Positions 44,814 to 54,800 of a stretch of 64,000 bases of DNA are shown here, piece after piece. The notes below the pieces were generated by a model, which did not search any database, had not been told where the DNA came from, and saw only the letters and a list, made by a program, of their open reading frames with translations. How positions within the stretch are numbered: the first letter of the stretch is position 1; every line of letters begins with the position of its first letter. This DNA comes from Bermanella sp. WJH001. Lineage in GTDB: Bacteria > Pseudomonadota > Gammaproteobacteria > Pseudomonadales > Oceanobacteraceae. The stretch lies in the NCBI RefSeq assembly GCF_030070105.1, contig NZ_JASJOO010000002.1:1550001-1614000 (forward strand), in the 5' to 3' direction. Position numbers and translations under genes: made by a program.

Positions 44814-45713
44814 ATGCAGTCTGACTCTACTTTTTTCCCAAGGCCTATGGCCATTGCCCTGCTGATCATGTGTGCCACATTATTTGCTGGTAACCACATT
44901 GGTGCTCGCTTTGCATTTGACAATGGTGCGGGGCTATTATTTGCTGTGTTAGCGCGCAGCTTGTTATCTTTAATTTTTATGTTCAGCATTGTTAAACTGC
45001 GCAAAGCATCAATGAAAATCCCTGCCCATTTAATTAAATGGCAACTGCTTTTGGGATTTTTAATCGCAGCCCAAAGCGCCCTTTTATATTCTGCAATCAC
45101 TTTGATTCCGGTTGCCATGGCATTACTGTTAGTTAACACCTGGCCCATGATGTTTATCATGGCAAACTGGATCAGCGGTAAAAGCAAACCCAATGTAAAA
45201 ATGTTTTTACTGTTAGTCATGATTTTAATTGGGTTGATTCTTGTTTTAAACATCGACCTAAGTGCACCCATCAGTGATGATTGGTTATTGGGTGTGTGTT
45301 TTGGTATTGCTTCCGCCATTTTTTTAGCCACCACCATGTGGGTCACACAGTATCAATTAGCAGGCATAGCTGGGTCTGTGCGCAGTGCTTACATTATGAT
45401 GATAGTGGTTATTAGCATGTTGCTAGCTGGAGTATTTGAAATATTGCCAGGGGGGCTAGACTTACCACACAATACAACTGGTTGGGCAGGAATTGGGGCG
45501 CTTGCTGTTTTATATGGCATTGCTGTCACAACATTATTTGTACTGACACCACGATTGGATATGGCGCGAAACTCACCCATTTTAAACTTTGAACCCGTGG
45601 CGTCTTTATTTTTAAGTTATGTATTTCTAGAGCAGTTTTTAAACTCGTTACAGCTTATTGGCGGCGCTATTGTGGTATTGGGCATTATGGCCATTGGCTT
45701 GTCGCGCGCATAA
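44814..45713 (+). CDS. EamA/DMT-family transporter
   Basis: A 299-residue inner-membrane protein with ten predicted helices in two EamA repeats (about 12-140 and 160-295). Repeat motifs are seen such as LFAGNHIGARFAF, SALLYSAITLIPVAMALLLVNTWPM and the final FLSYVFLEQFLNSLQLIGGAIVVLGI. The ATG at 44814 is used because an earlier TTG lies within the terminator of the previous gene. The substrate of such drug/metabolite transporters cannot be inferred. It is single and convergent with purT. Confidence 0.87.
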   Translation: MQSDSTFFPRPMAIALLIMCATLFAGNHIGARFAFDNGAGLLFAVLARSLLSLIFMFSIVKLRKASMKIPAHLIKWQLLLGFLIAAQSALLYSAITLIPVAMALLLVNTWPMMFIMANWISGKSKPNVKMFLLLVMILIGLILVLNIDLSAPISDDWLLGVCFGIASAIFLATTMWVTQYQLAGIAGSVRSAYIMMIVVISMLLAGVFEILPGGLDLPHNTTGWAGIGALAVLYGIAVTTLFVLTPRLDMARNSPILNFEPVASLFLSYVFLEQFLNSLQLIGGAIVVLGIMAIGLSRA

Positions 45714-45714
45714 A

Positions 45715-45742
45715 AAAACCACAACGCTAACGCCATGGTTTT
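45715..45742. terminator. Possible bidirectional terminator between the EamA gene and purT
   Basis: AAAACCA/TGGTTTT with a 14-base loop lies between the two convergent genes. The stem is short, so efficiency is doubtful. Confidence 0.4.
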
Positions 45743-45772
45743 AATTAAGCAGAGCTTAAACAATCAAGCCAC

Positions 45773-46972
45773 TTAGAGTGTGATGGTGACTTCACTTGAG
45801 CACGCCATAGCCAGGGATTTTGCTTCTTCTATGCTTTTTCCGGTGGCCAACGCCACGCCCATTCGACGAGTCCCACTGACTTCTGGTTTACCAAATAATC
45901 GTAACTGCGTGTTTTCGATGGCAAGGGCTTTATCTAAATTACCAAAGCTTACGTTTTGGCTTTCACCCGATACTAAAATAACACTGGAGGCACTTGGGCC
46001 ATTTTGTTTAATTTGCACGATAGGTAAATCTAAAATAGCACGGGCATGTAATGCAAACTCTGACAAATCTTGTGATACAAGAGTCACCAGCCCAGTATCA
46101 TGAGGTCTTGGTGATACTTCACTAAAGATCACTTCATCCCCTTTAATAAATAACTCAACCCCAAACAAACCTTTACCACCTAATGCTGTGGTCACTTTTT
46201 TAGCCATGTCTTGTGACGCATTTAATGCCTGTTCACTCATGGCTTGTGGCTGCCAAGACTCTTGGTAATCGCCCCCTTCTTGGCGATGACCAATAGGGGC
46301 ACAAAATGATGTAGTCATCTCACCATTCACATCACGATGGCGAATAGTGAGCAAGGTAATTTCAAAATCAAAGTCCACAAAACCTTCAACAATTACTTTG
46401 CCTTTACCTGCACGCCCACCTTCTTGTGCATAATCCCAAGCGGCATCGATTTCATTTTCATTACGCAATAACGACTGACCTTTACCAGAAGAGCTCATGA
46501 TCGGTTTAATCACGCAGGGTAAACCAATTTTTTTAATGGCTTGCAGGTACTCATCTTTATTTTGTGCAAACTGATATTGGCTGGTTTTAAGGCCTAATTC
46601 TTCAGCGGCTAAACGACGAATGCCTTCACGGTTCATGGTTAACTGCGTGGCTTTAGCAGTAGGTATAATGGTAAAACCTTCGCTTTCAAGTTCAGCCAAG
46701 GTGTCCGTCGCAATGGCTTCAATCTCAGGCACAATTAAATCCGGTTTTTCTAATTCAATAATGTCTCGCAAGGCAGAGCCATCCAACATACTCACCACAT
46801 GTGAGCGATGAGCCACTTGCATGGCCGGTGCATTGGCATAACGATCTACTGCGATTACCTCGACACCTAGGCGCTGAAGTTCAATGGCGACTTCTTTACC
46901 TAATTCACCGGCGCCACATAACATGACTTTTTTGGCGCTTTGACTAAGTGGTGTACCAAGCACGACAGACAT
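45773..46972 (-). CDS. purT: Formate-dependent phosphoribosylglycinamide formyltransferase
   Basis: ATP-dependent formylation of GAR using free formate, an alternative to PurN in purine synthesis, acting directly after PurD. The ATP-grasp protein of 399 residues shows [55 protein letters not shown] and the PurK/PurT-type C-terminal domain. It is on the minus strand, alone, with a purine-rich ribosome site (AAGGAAT). Confidence 0.97.
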   Translation of the reverse strand: MSVVLGTPLSQSAKKVMLCGAGELGKEVAIELQRLGVEVIAVDRYANAPAMQVAHRSHVVSMLDGSALRDIIELEKPDLIVPEIEAIATDTLAELESEGFTIIPTAKATQLTMNREGIRRLAAEELGLKTSQYQFAQNKDEYLQAIKKIGLPCVIKPIMSSSGKGQSLLRNENEIDAAWDYAQEGGRAGKGKVIVEGFVDFDFEITLLTIRHRDVNGEMTTSFCAPIGHRQEGGDYQESWQPQAMSEQALNASQDMAKKVTTALGGKGLFGVELFIKGDEVIFSEVSPRPHDTGLVTLVSQDLSEFALHARAILDLPIVQIKQNGPSASSVILVSGESQNVSFGNLDKALAIENTQLRLFGKPEVSGTRRMGVALATGKSIEEAKSLAMACSSEVTITL

Positions 46973-47031
46973 AATTGATTCCTTAAAATAATTAGCGCAA
47001 GTGTAACAAAAGTTGCTTTGATTTTAGACAT

Positions 47032-47055
47032 AAAAAAACCAGCGATTGCTGGTTT
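47032..47055 (-). terminator. Terminator after the DUF1289 gene
   Basis: On the minus strand AAACCAGC/GCTGGTTT with loop AATC is followed by a T run, six bases after the DUF1289 stop. Confidence 0.87.
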
Positions 47056-47060
47056 GATAT

Positions 47061-47270
47061 TTAGAATGTCATTAGGTTTCCTGAGGCTTTTTCTCGCTCA
47101 CTGACATTTTCAAGTACTTTTATTTTTTCGTTATTATCCATGGTTCCCCAATGCATGATTTCGTCACCGGTACGGTAGCAGCCAATGCACACATCGTTTT
47201 CATCCAATGCGCACACGGCCACACACGGTGACTTAACCATACCTAATACATTTTTTTCAATTTTACTCAT
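47061..47270 (-). CDS. DUF1289 Cys-motif protein
   Basis: A 69-residue protein of the DUF1289 family, with SPCVAVCALDENDVCIGCYRTGDEI giving four Cys that may bind zinc or iron-sulfur. The start is placed at the ATG at 47270; an upstream TTG overlaps the previous gene and is unlikely. It is 25 bases after a gamma-carbonic-anhydrase gene and probably in its operon. Function unknown. Confidence 0.85.
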   Translation of the reverse strand: MSKIEKNVLGMVKSPCVAVCALDENDVCIGCYRTGDEIMHWGTMDNNEKIKVLENVSEREKASGNLMTF

Positions 47271-47295
47271 TCTACTAAATTGCCTTAACCACGTA

Positions 47296-47838
47296 TTATT
47301 CAACCGGCTTAATGTATTTGCTCGGTTTTAAATCTTGCTGATATCGTTTTGAATTATGCACGTAATGGGCGGCACTAAATTCAAGTTGTTTTTTTTGGTT
47401 GTCTGTTAATTCTTTTTTGATTTTACCAGGGCTGCCCACCACCATTGAGCCATCAGGAATCACCATTCCCTCTGGTATTAATGCATTGGCACCGATTAAA
47501 CAATGTTTACCAATTTTAGCGCCGTTTAACACCACAGCATTAATGCCCACTAAGGTGTAATCCCCAACCTCACAACCATGAAGCATGGCTTTGTGACCTA
47601 CGGTCACCCCTTTACCTAGCGTCAATTTAAAGCCAGGATCCGTGTGCAAAATAGCACCATCTTGTACGTTACTGTTTTCGCCTATGGTTATGACATCGTT
47701 ATCAGCTCGTATCACTGCATTAAACCAAACCGATGCATTATTTTGTAATACAACGTTGCCAATCAACTGTGCGCTTTGAGCAATAAAATGCCCTTCGCCT
47801 TGTAACTCAATATCTCGATCTGATAGTGCATACATCAT
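47296..47838 (-). CDS. Gamma-carbonic-anhydrase-like hexapeptide protein (YrdA-like)
   Basis: A 180-residue left-handed beta-helix protein. Hexapeptide repeats run from about 20 to 150, and metal-binding His candidates are in ILHTDPG and [14 protein letters not shown], as in gamma-carbonic anhydrases. The C-terminal helix ([20 protein letters not shown]) is usual. The real activity of such stand-alone members is often not shown. Confidence 0.92.
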   Translation of the reverse strand: MMYALSDRDIELQGEGHFIAQSAQLIGNVVLQNNASVWFNAVIRADNDVITIGENSNVQDGAILHTDPGFKLTLGKGVTVGHKAMLHGCEVGDYTLVGINAVVLNGAKIGKHCLIGANALIPEGMVIPDGSMVVGSPGKIKKELTDNQKKQLEFSAAHYVHNSKRYQQDLKPSKYIKPVE

Positions 47839-47892
47839 ATTAAACCTATTTATTTTTATTGGTTAACTTGAAGCTCGGCATTCAAGTATTTT

Positions 47893-48483
47893 TTATTTTT
47901 CCATTAGGCCATCAAGGGAGCCTAGGGTCAGCTCAAAATCAGTATCAAAAAACTGATTAAACATTTCAGCCAACATAACCGCCGTTAAACCCCAGATGGT
48001 GTAATCCTCAAAATACCAACGGGGCCCTCTAAAACTGCCAAACTGATCAATTTGATCAGGCTCACCCTCAAGGAAAAACCGAAGAGGCACATGAAATAAT
48101 GCATCAATCTCTTCAGAGTCACTGCTAAGTGGGACATTGCCCGGCACAATGGCTAATACTGGCGTCACCAAAAAACCATAGCGAGAAACCACTTGATCTA
48201 ATGTGCCAATAACCTCCACATGATTTGGGTCTAAATGAATTTCTTCATGGGCCTCACGCAAAGCGGTGGCAATAATATCAACATCATTGTCTTCTCGCTT
48301 ACCTCCGGGAAAAGCCACTTCGCCTTTATGAGTGGGCATATGGCTTGAGCGTAGCGTGAGAATGACCCTTGGTTCCGGCTCATCGGTTATCGCAATGAGC
48401 ACCCCAGCTTGGGCTAGTTGGCAATCACTTAACTCTCTTGGCACATGGGCTTTTACTTTATTAACTAGTCGATCTAAACCCAT
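47893..48483 (-). CDS. nudL: NUDIX hydrolase, CoA pyrophosphatase type
   Basis: A 196-residue hydrolase of the NudL/YeaB type that splits CoA or related pyrophosphates. It has LTLRSSHMPTHKGEVAFPGGK and the Nudix core with REAHEEIHLD. The order before the box (HKGEVAFPGGK) is the CoA-pyrophosphatase signature. It is placed 54 bases upstream of the carbonic-anhydrase-like gene on the same strand. Confidence 0.88.
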   Translation of the reverse strand: MGLDRLVNKVKAHVPRELSDCQLAQAGVLIAITDEPEPRVILTLRSSHMPTHKGEVAFPGGKREDNDVDIIATALREAHEEIHLDPNHVEVIGTLDQVVSRYGFLVTPVLAIVPGNVPLSSDSEEIDALFHVPLRFFLEGEPDQIDQFGSFRGPRWYFEDYTIWGLTAVMLAEMFNQFFDTDFELTLGSLDGLMEK

Positions 48484-48845
48484 TGGCCACCTCGATTACT
48501 GCGCGTATTTTAACCATTTTTTATTTTTGATGCAGTTAACTAATGTAACACTGTCAGCAAAAGGGTGCTGCATCACATTTTATTAAAATTAGCTTATATG
48601 AATTATTCCTAAATAGAGGCTTCATCTATGCCTTTATTCAATGAAAAAGCAAAGTCACGGTAAATACTGTTTTTATAAGCTATTGATATTAAAGCCTATT
48701 TTTAGAATTTATCCAGTTCTGGCATTAAACCTTCTGTCAAAGAACCGTCCCCACAAGCACGAAGTAGGGAACGTGACAAGCTCATGACACTCCCCTTAGA
48801 TTGGTAAACTGTCACCATTGATAGAACCCATTTGAGATGCATTTT
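48484..48845. other. Divergent intergenic region with no clear gene
   Basis: About 360 bases between nudL (minus) and the DUF3135 gene (plus). The only structure noted is TGATGCAG (48528-48535) facing CTGCATCA (48568-48575), an eight-base inverted repeat with 32 bases between. No open frame with a ribosome site and no RNA gene was recognised. Confidence 0.5.
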
Positions 48846-49178
48846 ATGCAAAAGCCATTACCGAGTTTTGAGCGCATGTTAGACATGGCCAAGAACAACC
48901 CAGATGCACTAGAACAGCTCCGTTTAGAGATGGTGCGTGACGCAATTAATGCGGCCCCTGAAGATTATCGTCAACGTTTACACGGTTTACAGTTTCAAAT
49001 TGATGGCCAACGTCTAGTAAGTAAAAACCCTATGCAGGCGTGCTTGGAAATCAGCCGTATGATGCACAATTCACTGCAGGATCTAAAAGCCTATATCGAT
49101 GGTCATACGGGTGAAACATCGGCGCCAGAAGCTCAAGCCCAACCTGCTAAGATTCTTAACTTTCCAACAGAAGTGTAA
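48846..49178 (+). CDS. DUF3135 protein
   Basis: A 110-residue helical protein of the DUF3135 family (PSFERMLDMAKNNPDALEQLR, NPMQACLEISRMMHNSL). It has no signal or membrane segment. The ATG at 48846 has GAG about ten bases ahead; another ATG nine bases earlier is possible. Function unknown. The C-terminus is Ala/Pro/Gln-rich and probably disordered. Confidence 0.82.
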   Translation: MQKPLPSFERMLDMAKNNPDALEQLRLEMVRDAINAAPEDYRQRLHGLQFQIDGQRLVSKNPMQACLEISRMMHNSLQDLKAYIDGHTGETSAPEAQAQPAKILNFPTEV

Positions 49179-49302
49179 ACCCCTTGTAGTATGAAGCAGT
49201 CAAGCTTAGGCTGCTTTGTACCTCGCGCTCATCGGGGCAACCTTTGCCTTGAGCCAGAATTCACCGTTATACTGCTTACCTTGAATAATCTTGGATACCT
49301 CC

Positions 49303-49860
49303 ATGAAGTATTGCAGTGAATGCGCTCACCCTGTTAGCTACCTGATTCCATCTGGGGATAATCGCGAACGTGCTGTTTGTGATCATTGCGGCACGATTCA
49401 CTATGTTAATCCGCGTATTATTGCAGGCACTTTACCGGTATTCGAAGGTCAGGTATTGCTGTGTAAGCGGGCCATCGAGCCTCGTAAGGGTTATTGGACC
49501 CTGCCCGCAGGCTTTATGGAAAAAGGTGAAACATTAGAGCAAGGTGCCGCCCGAGAAACATTAGAAGAGGCTGGTATCCACATTACCTGTGGCCAATTAT
49601 TAAGCTCAATTAGTGTCCCTCATATTTCCCAAGTGCATATTTTCTTTTTGGCTCACATGACAGGGCCTGAACATGCAGCACATACCAGTGAAAGTTTAGA
49701 GGTAAAACTGTTTAGCTTTGACGAGATTCCCTGGGATGAGATTGCCTTTCCTACGGTCAAAAAAACCTTAAAATTCTATTTAGAAGATTTGGCTCACAGC
49801 TCAATACAAACTCGAGTATTGGATATTCAGTTTGAAGAACGCCTAAAAAAGACTAATTAA
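49303..49860 (+). CDS. NUDIX hydrolase with N-terminal zinc ribbon
   Basis: A 185-residue protein with a zinc ribbon (CSEC and CDHC near residues 4-30) and a Nudix domain carrying the full box GFMEKGETLEQGAARETLEEAG. It is related to NADH pyrophosphatase but shorter. The ATG at 49303 is used because the upstream TTG is unlikely. The 3' end overlaps by 8 bases with the convergent NIF3-like gene. Confidence 0.88.
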   Translation: MKYCSECAHPVSYLIPSGDNRERAVCDHCGTIHYVNPRIIAGTLPVFEGQVLLCKRAIEPRKGYWTLPAGFMEKGETLEQGAARETLEEAGIHITCGQLLSSISVPHISQVHIFFLAHMTGPEHAAHTSESLEVKLFSFDEIPWDEIAFPTVKKTLKFYLEDLAHSSIQTRVLDIQFEERLKKTN

Positions 49861-50176
49861 GCTCCTCTAAGGTCAAGGCTTTATAAACATCATAGGCGGG
49901 CTCTTCATAGGGGTGTGCCGCTTTTAAAGCCGCTAAAACCTGTTTGATAAACTGAGCCTCACACACCATTTCAAGCTTAAATTCATCAACCGTTTCTAAT
50001 TGACCCACCTCACCAATGAACGCCTGACTACCCGCTAAGGGTTTAAACTGGCCAGTGCCTTGGGTTTGCCAACAGCAATGCTCGTACAAGCCGATACGCC
50101 CTGCTCCGGCTGCAAACATGGCACTTTTAACTTCGTTAAGGTGAGAGCTGGGTACGTAAACATTAATTCGATACAT
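49853..50176 (-). CDS. Stand-alone NIF3-like C-terminal domain protein (YqfO-like)
   Basis: A 107-residue protein with the inserted domain of NIF3/YqfO proteins (MYRINVYVPSSHLNEVKSAMFAAGAGRIGLYEHC, AAHPYEEPAYDVY). It resembles CutA/PII folds and probably trimerises. Function unknown. It is the last of three minus-strand genes and follows the YkgJ gene by two bases. Confidence 0.87.
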   Translation of the reverse strand: MYRINVYVPSSHLNEVKSAMFAAGAGRIGLYEHCCWQTQGTGQFKPLAGSQAFIGEVGQLETVDEFKLEMVCEAQFIKQVLAALKAAHPYEEPAYDVYKALTLEELN

Positions 50177-50178
50177 CT

Positions 50179-50442
50179 TTACTTCACTTGTGTTTGTGTC
50201 ATGTCGACAAGCTCAATAAGGTTATCCATGGCCTCTTGTGCGCTGTGACCACAAATATCCACTTCAGCCGTAAATTGCTCACATACTTTTGGGCGCTCTG
50301 GTTGGCCAAAGATTTTGCACAGGTTTTCATCGTTTAACTGAATACAGCGCACCCCTTCAGGTTTGCCATCTGGCATTCCGGGAATAGCACTGGAGATGGA
50401 CGGCGCAATACAACAAGCACCACAACCAGGATTACACTGCAT
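50179..50442 (-). CDS. YkgJ-family cysteine cluster protein
   Basis: An 87-residue protein with eight Cys in the CxxxCxxCC-type pattern (CNPGCGACC, then RCIQL, LCKIF, VCEQF, ICGHS), expected to bind zinc or an iron-sulfur centre. The ATG at 50442 has AGGA nine bases ahead; a longer start is not supported. It is the middle gene of a three-gene minus-strand run. Confidence 0.87.
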   Translation of the reverse strand: MQCNPGCGACCIAPSISSAIPGMPDGKPEGVRCIQLNDENLCKIFGQPERPKVCEQFTAEVDICGHSAQEAMDNLIELVDMTQTQVK

Positions 50443-50474
50443 AACACATCCTATTAGCTTAAGTGACAAGCATG

Positions 50475-50816
50475 TCACAAACCAAGCAAATTCACCAATT
50501 GGCGGTTATAACGGGTGCAGTAGCGCTCAAGTAGAATCTTTTCATCAATCCCCATCTCAGACTGCTCATATAAACGAAATTCGTTTAATACCTTAATGCG
50601 ATACTTTTGTTTAATTACATCTAAATGCTTCTCTTGCAGCCCCGGAATACGGCGCTCTTTGTTATCACCAAAGATATAACCCACAAAGGTAGGGTAAGGG
50701 CTTTGGGCACTTTGCTTGGCATCTTCCACAGGGTACTGAAATAAACTGTAATCTAATCCGCGCCCTAAGGAACTTATTGAGACAAGCAGCATCAATAACA
50801 TGACTAGGCTTTTCAT
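50475..50816 (-). CDS. Unknown small exported protein
   Basis: A 113-residue protein not assigned to a family. A signal peptide (about 1-19, MLLMLLVSISSLG) precedes a basic, helical mature part (KERRIPGLQEKHLDVIKQKYRIKVLNEFRLYEQ). The ATG has AAGGAAAG ahead. It is the first gene of the run leading to the YkgJ and NIF3-like genes. Confidence 0.72.
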   Translation of the reverse strand: MKSLVMLLMLLVSISSLGRGLDYSLFQYPVEDAKQSAQSPYPTFVGYIFGDNKERRIPGLQEKHLDVIKQKYRIKVLNEFRLYEQSEMGIDEKILLERYCTRYNRQLVNLLGL

Positions 50817-50846
50817 GGTCTTTCCTTTTGAAATGGCTCCTTGTTT

Positions 50847-50871
50847 GGCACACCTTGGTGTGCCTTTTTTT
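50847..50871 (+). terminator. Plus-strand terminator with no plus-strand gene before it
   Basis: The perfect stem GGCACACC/GGTGTGCC with a TT centre is followed by seven T on the plus strand. The nearest plus-strand gene ends 1 kb earlier, and the genes in between are on the minus strand, so its transcript is unknown. Confidence 0.8.
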
Positions 50872-51018
50872 ATTCTAGCCTATTAAAGAGTAGGCGTCGG
50901 TTAACACCATTCAGACGCAGCAAAAGCGATTACAAAAAACCAGCTTAAGGTTTGCATTCAAACCTTAGCGCTCATACCATGCTCTATTAAACGCATACCA
51001 CTGAATACGAATGGTTAC

Positions 51019-51540
51019 ATGACACGTGCCTGTGAATGTAGCCTCACTGTAATGGACAGCCATATGACCGCTGGATTATTTCCCGAAGAAAACGTCAACG
51101 ATATTTTTTTCTCACGTCACGACGAACAAGAACTATTAGGCAGTGCCTCTCACCACCCATTTACCCTTGATGGTAAAGAATGGTTAACCGTTGAGCATTA
51201 TTACCAAGCCATGCTGTTTGATAACGTAGCACTTCAAGAAAAAATCCGCTCACAGCCAAATGCAAAAGCAGCCATAGCTGCGACCAAGTGGCGCTTTTTT
51301 CAAAAGAAAAAAGATTGGAAAAAACGTCGCCAAGTTCTCATGACCCGCGCCGTTTATACCAAATGTAAAACTCACCCAGAAGTAGCCGAAAAGCTCTTAT
51401 CCACAGAGGATTTTAAATTAGTTGAAAACAGTGCCTATGATTATTTTTGGGGCTGTGGCCGTGATCGCCGTGCAGAGAATACCTACGGCAAGGTGATGAT
51501 GAATGTGCGAGAGAAATTAAAACAAGAACAGGTTGTTTGA
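51019..51540 (+). CDS. NADAR-family protein (YbiA-like)
   Basis: A 173-residue protein of the NADAR/YbiA superfamily, with NDIFFSRHDEQELLGSASHHPF, the core TVEHYYQAMLF, MTRAVYTKC and the ending YFWGCGRDRRAENTYGKVMM. Members act on ADP-ribose- or nucleotide-linked compounds; some reverse guanine ADP-ribosylation by DarT-type toxins, others belong to riboflavin damage repair. The true start may be 51052 or 51064. It is single, convergent with mksB, and separated from it by repeats. Confidence 0.87.
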   Translation: MTRACECSLTVMDSHMTAGLFPEENVNDIFFSRHDEQELLGSASHHPFTLDGKEWLTVEHYYQAMLFDNVALQEKIRSQPNAKAAIAATKWRFFQKKKDWKKRRQVLMTRAVYTKCKTHPEVAEKLLSTEDFKLVENSAYDYFWGCGRDRRAENTYGKVMMNVREKLKQEQVV

Positions 51541-51553
51541 AAATTTACAGTAG

Positions 51554-51593
51554 GATGGGTTAGGTGCGAGTGCAACGAACAGCGTAACCCATC
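51554..51593. repeat. GTAGGATGGGTTA-type intergenic palindrome
   Basis: GATGGGTTA (51554-51562) faces TAACCCATC (51585-51593) across GC-containing spacer, preceded by GTAG. The form is that of the short mobile or REP-like palindromes common in gammaproteobacterial intergenic DNA. Confidence 0.7.
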
Positions 51594-51693
51594 ACCATCT
51601 TTAAGCTTACATAATTCGTAACCTTCAAACCTTGAAAATCGACACTCTTATTCACTCGCGGGTGCGAGTTCGTACATTTTTTCCAATTTGTAG

Positions 51694-51710
51694 GTCGGGT
51701 AGTATCCGAC
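51694..51710. repeat. Short GTCGG/CCGAC palindrome
   Basis: GTCGGGTAGTATCCGAC preceded by TGTAG. It shares the TGTAGGTCGG head of the repeats nearby and of the one after cbiX. Confidence 0.55.
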
Positions 51711-51720
51711 GTTAATTGTT

Positions 51721-51783
51721 ATCGGGCGCGGCACCCTCCTACAGGTTGTCTATAAAATTGTAGGAGGGTACCCCGCGCCCGAT
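51721..51783. repeat. 63-base imperfect inverted repeat downstream of mksB
   Basis: ATCGGGCGCGG plus CCCTCCTACA on the left are exactly mirrored by TGTAGGAGGG plus CCGCGCCCGAT on the right, with small internal loops and a 15-base tip. It lies 25 bases after the mksB stop. The arms also carry the TGTAGG head of neighbouring repeats, so it may be two head-to-head copies, and it may also stop mks transcription. Confidence 0.8.
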
Positions 51784-51808
51784 CTATAACAGCAAAAACT
51801 AAAACGTA

Positions 51809-54800
51809 TTAAGCAAACTCTTCCATAAAGTCCAATTCCGCTTGCTGACGCACCACTTGTCGATGGTGTGCCCACAACTCTTGAATCTTTTCTTTATTAC
51901 ATTGTTGCCTATCAACTAATACACGGGTATTCAGTTCGCCACGTTTACCTGCCGCTAATGGCACTTTGCTAAATACGTATTGGTTTGAAATCAAATCCAT
52001 AAACGGACCAGACTTACTGGTCGGCATGATGAATAACAACTGCAAACCTAAACTCTCTGTTAGATAGTTGATCACTTCTTTAGAACGGGTTTCATCCATT
52101 TTACTAAAGGCTTCATCTACTAAGACCATACGCAAATGGGTATCGCCTTTATTAAAACGGAACGCCGAGGTTATGGCAGCACTTCGAATAATATAAGCAG
52201 GGGTTTCTAATTGACCACCCGAACCCGTACCGTACTGTGACAGCGCAATCGGCTCTTTGCCTTCAGGTTGTTTATAAATTTCATAACTGCGGTAGTTACG
52301 GTAATCCGATAAACGCTCTAATTCACGCATGGCTTTTTGTTCGTCGTCGCTTAATAGCATTTCCATTAATTGACTGCGAACTTTGGCACTTTTGGCGCTT
52401 AGTTCAACTTCGAACAAGGTTTGGCCTTCACCAATGGATGGGTTTTTAATGACCTCTTCGAAGAAGTTCCAGTAATCTTTAAACTCTGGCACCCACTCCC
52501 AGTCAAACCAATAGCATTCTTTATCGGTACCAAATTTATGGTGTCGCAGTTCGTTGTTCATTTCTTCTAATGTACGCTTACCTTCGCTAATGGCTTGGTA
52601 AATGGCGTGACATAAGTTGGTTACAAACGCGTTATCAAAACTGTCTTTTAAGCTGGATAACTTATCTTGTTTCTCAACCAAAATATTATTTTTTAAGCGA
52701 TTATGAATGCGATCAATCTCGCGCTGAACATCACAAATACCTTGGAAAAATACCGCACTGTGTTCATCACCATAATCCGGCACATACACAATGGAATCCA
52801 CGGTTTGGCAACGTTGATTATGATCATTAATGGCTCGATCCAAGCTTTGAGCACGGCTGTTAAGTTCGCTTAATATGGCTTGTTGTTGATTTTGTGCAAT
52901 CTCTGCTGTGGTGCGTGCCGCTTCTTCATCGGCATCCACTAAGCATTTTTCAATATCAAAATCTGGCCATACCTTACTGATTGAGCGTAAGTTATCTTCA
53001 TTGGCGTCGGCTTTTTCTGCGGTAAATTCTTGTTGGTCACTTAACACTGCGCAGCGTTTTTCGCTTTCTTTAAGCTGCTGCGCGGTACGACCTAATTCAC
53101 CGTCTAAGGTTTGAATCTGCTGATCAAGTACTTGCGCTTGTTCGGCCAGTTCACGATATTCATCTTCAAGCAATGAGAAGTCAGACAAATCAATTTGATC
53201 TAACTGTTTCTCAGCATTACGCCATTGACGGTTTACGCTCACCATTTGTTGTAATTGATCGGCATAGGTTAAATGACGAAGTTGATTTACCGACAACAAT
53301 AAATCTTGTGCTTCGCGCTGACTTTGTTGAGCTTGGCTAGCTTGCTCTGCTAACTGCTGGAATTCTTTTTGTTTTGCACTTAAGGCACGCTCACGAGCAC
53401 CTTGGCCAAATACTAATTCGGTATCGCTCATATCACAGCGATACATAGAGTAAGACCCTGACCCCATACCTTGTTTGGTTAAACCACGGCGGGTTTTACG
53501 TAATACTTGTGCATCGGCTGCTTGTTCAACACTGCCGTAACTGGCCATTAAATAATGTTTTGCCGTTGCGTGTTCAAACTTCATTAAATTCATAATGGAG
53601 TTATGAGGGACATTTTGACGATCCGCATCTTGTTTCGCTTTGCTCCCTTGAATCACACGGGCGCGGTTACCACCTGGCATGTTACGCACAATACTGATGG
53701 CATCGGATTCGTAATCTTCTTCTACTATAATCGAGAAACGAGCACCACCGATGTAACCTTCTATGGCGTTTTGCCAATCTTGATCCAGCACTTCAACATA
53801 ATCACACAGTACTTTAGGGTCAGCCTGTGGGCACTCACGGCGAATAGCATCTAAAGCGGCTTCAACAAAATACGGATAACTTACTTGGCTTGAGTGTAAG
53901 CGGTCCATGTCTTGCTGAATTTGCTGCATTTTCTTTTGCTGCGCTTGCAGTTTTTGCTCACGACGGTCAGCAAGGCGTGCTAACTGATCACGTAAACTCA
54001 CACCTTCTGTGGTTAGCTCTGCATTAAACCAAAGTTCACGCCATTGGTTAATTTGCTCTTGACGTTTAATACCCTCATCAAGATGAGATTCCAGCGGCGA
54101 CATATCAATCATGTCTTTATTTAAAATAGCCGGAAAGTCTAATTGATCAGCATCTGACAATTGCATGACTTGCTTGCCTTGCTGCAAAAACTTGCGCTCA
54201 TTTAAAGCCGGAATTTCAACGCCAACACTGGTATTTTGCAACGTTTTATAAATGCTTTTAGTGGCATCTAAGGTATATTTAAGTTGCTTGTCTTGCTCTA
54301 ACAGTAATACAGCTTGTTGTTGTAACTGCTTTTGAAAGCCGGTGATTTCCTGTTCAAGATGGTCTTTGTCTTTTAGTGCAGGAATCCCCTGACGACGAGC
54401 CTCTAAACCCACCAGTTCTTCACGGGATTGTTTACGACGAGCCTCTGCGGTTTCACGTTCGTTTTGTTTATGGTTTAAATCGCTGCGTAATTGTTGCTGC
54501 TGATTCTTAGCATCGCGGTAAGCCGTTTGGTCTTCAACGTAGCGGCTTTTGGCTGCCACGTAGTGAGCCACTTGATAATCAATCCATTGATCGATATACG
54601 TTTGGCTATTGGATTTTGCATCCAACAATACTTTAATGTTTTCAATTAAACCTTGCGCATCCGATTCCATGGCGTGAATGGTTTTCATTAATTCAGACAC
54701 GCTGCGAATCGCTTCACCTAGATCTTTTTTCTCTAGGATTTCATTGGCCACAAATCCATTAATACTCTTAACTGGCTTATAGGCCATAAAACGTGAAAAG

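Noticed and set aside
48528..48575. Small RNA or riboswitch at the TGATGCAG/CTGCATCA repeat
   Set aside because: Only eight base pairs with a long unstructured loop and no terminator after it.
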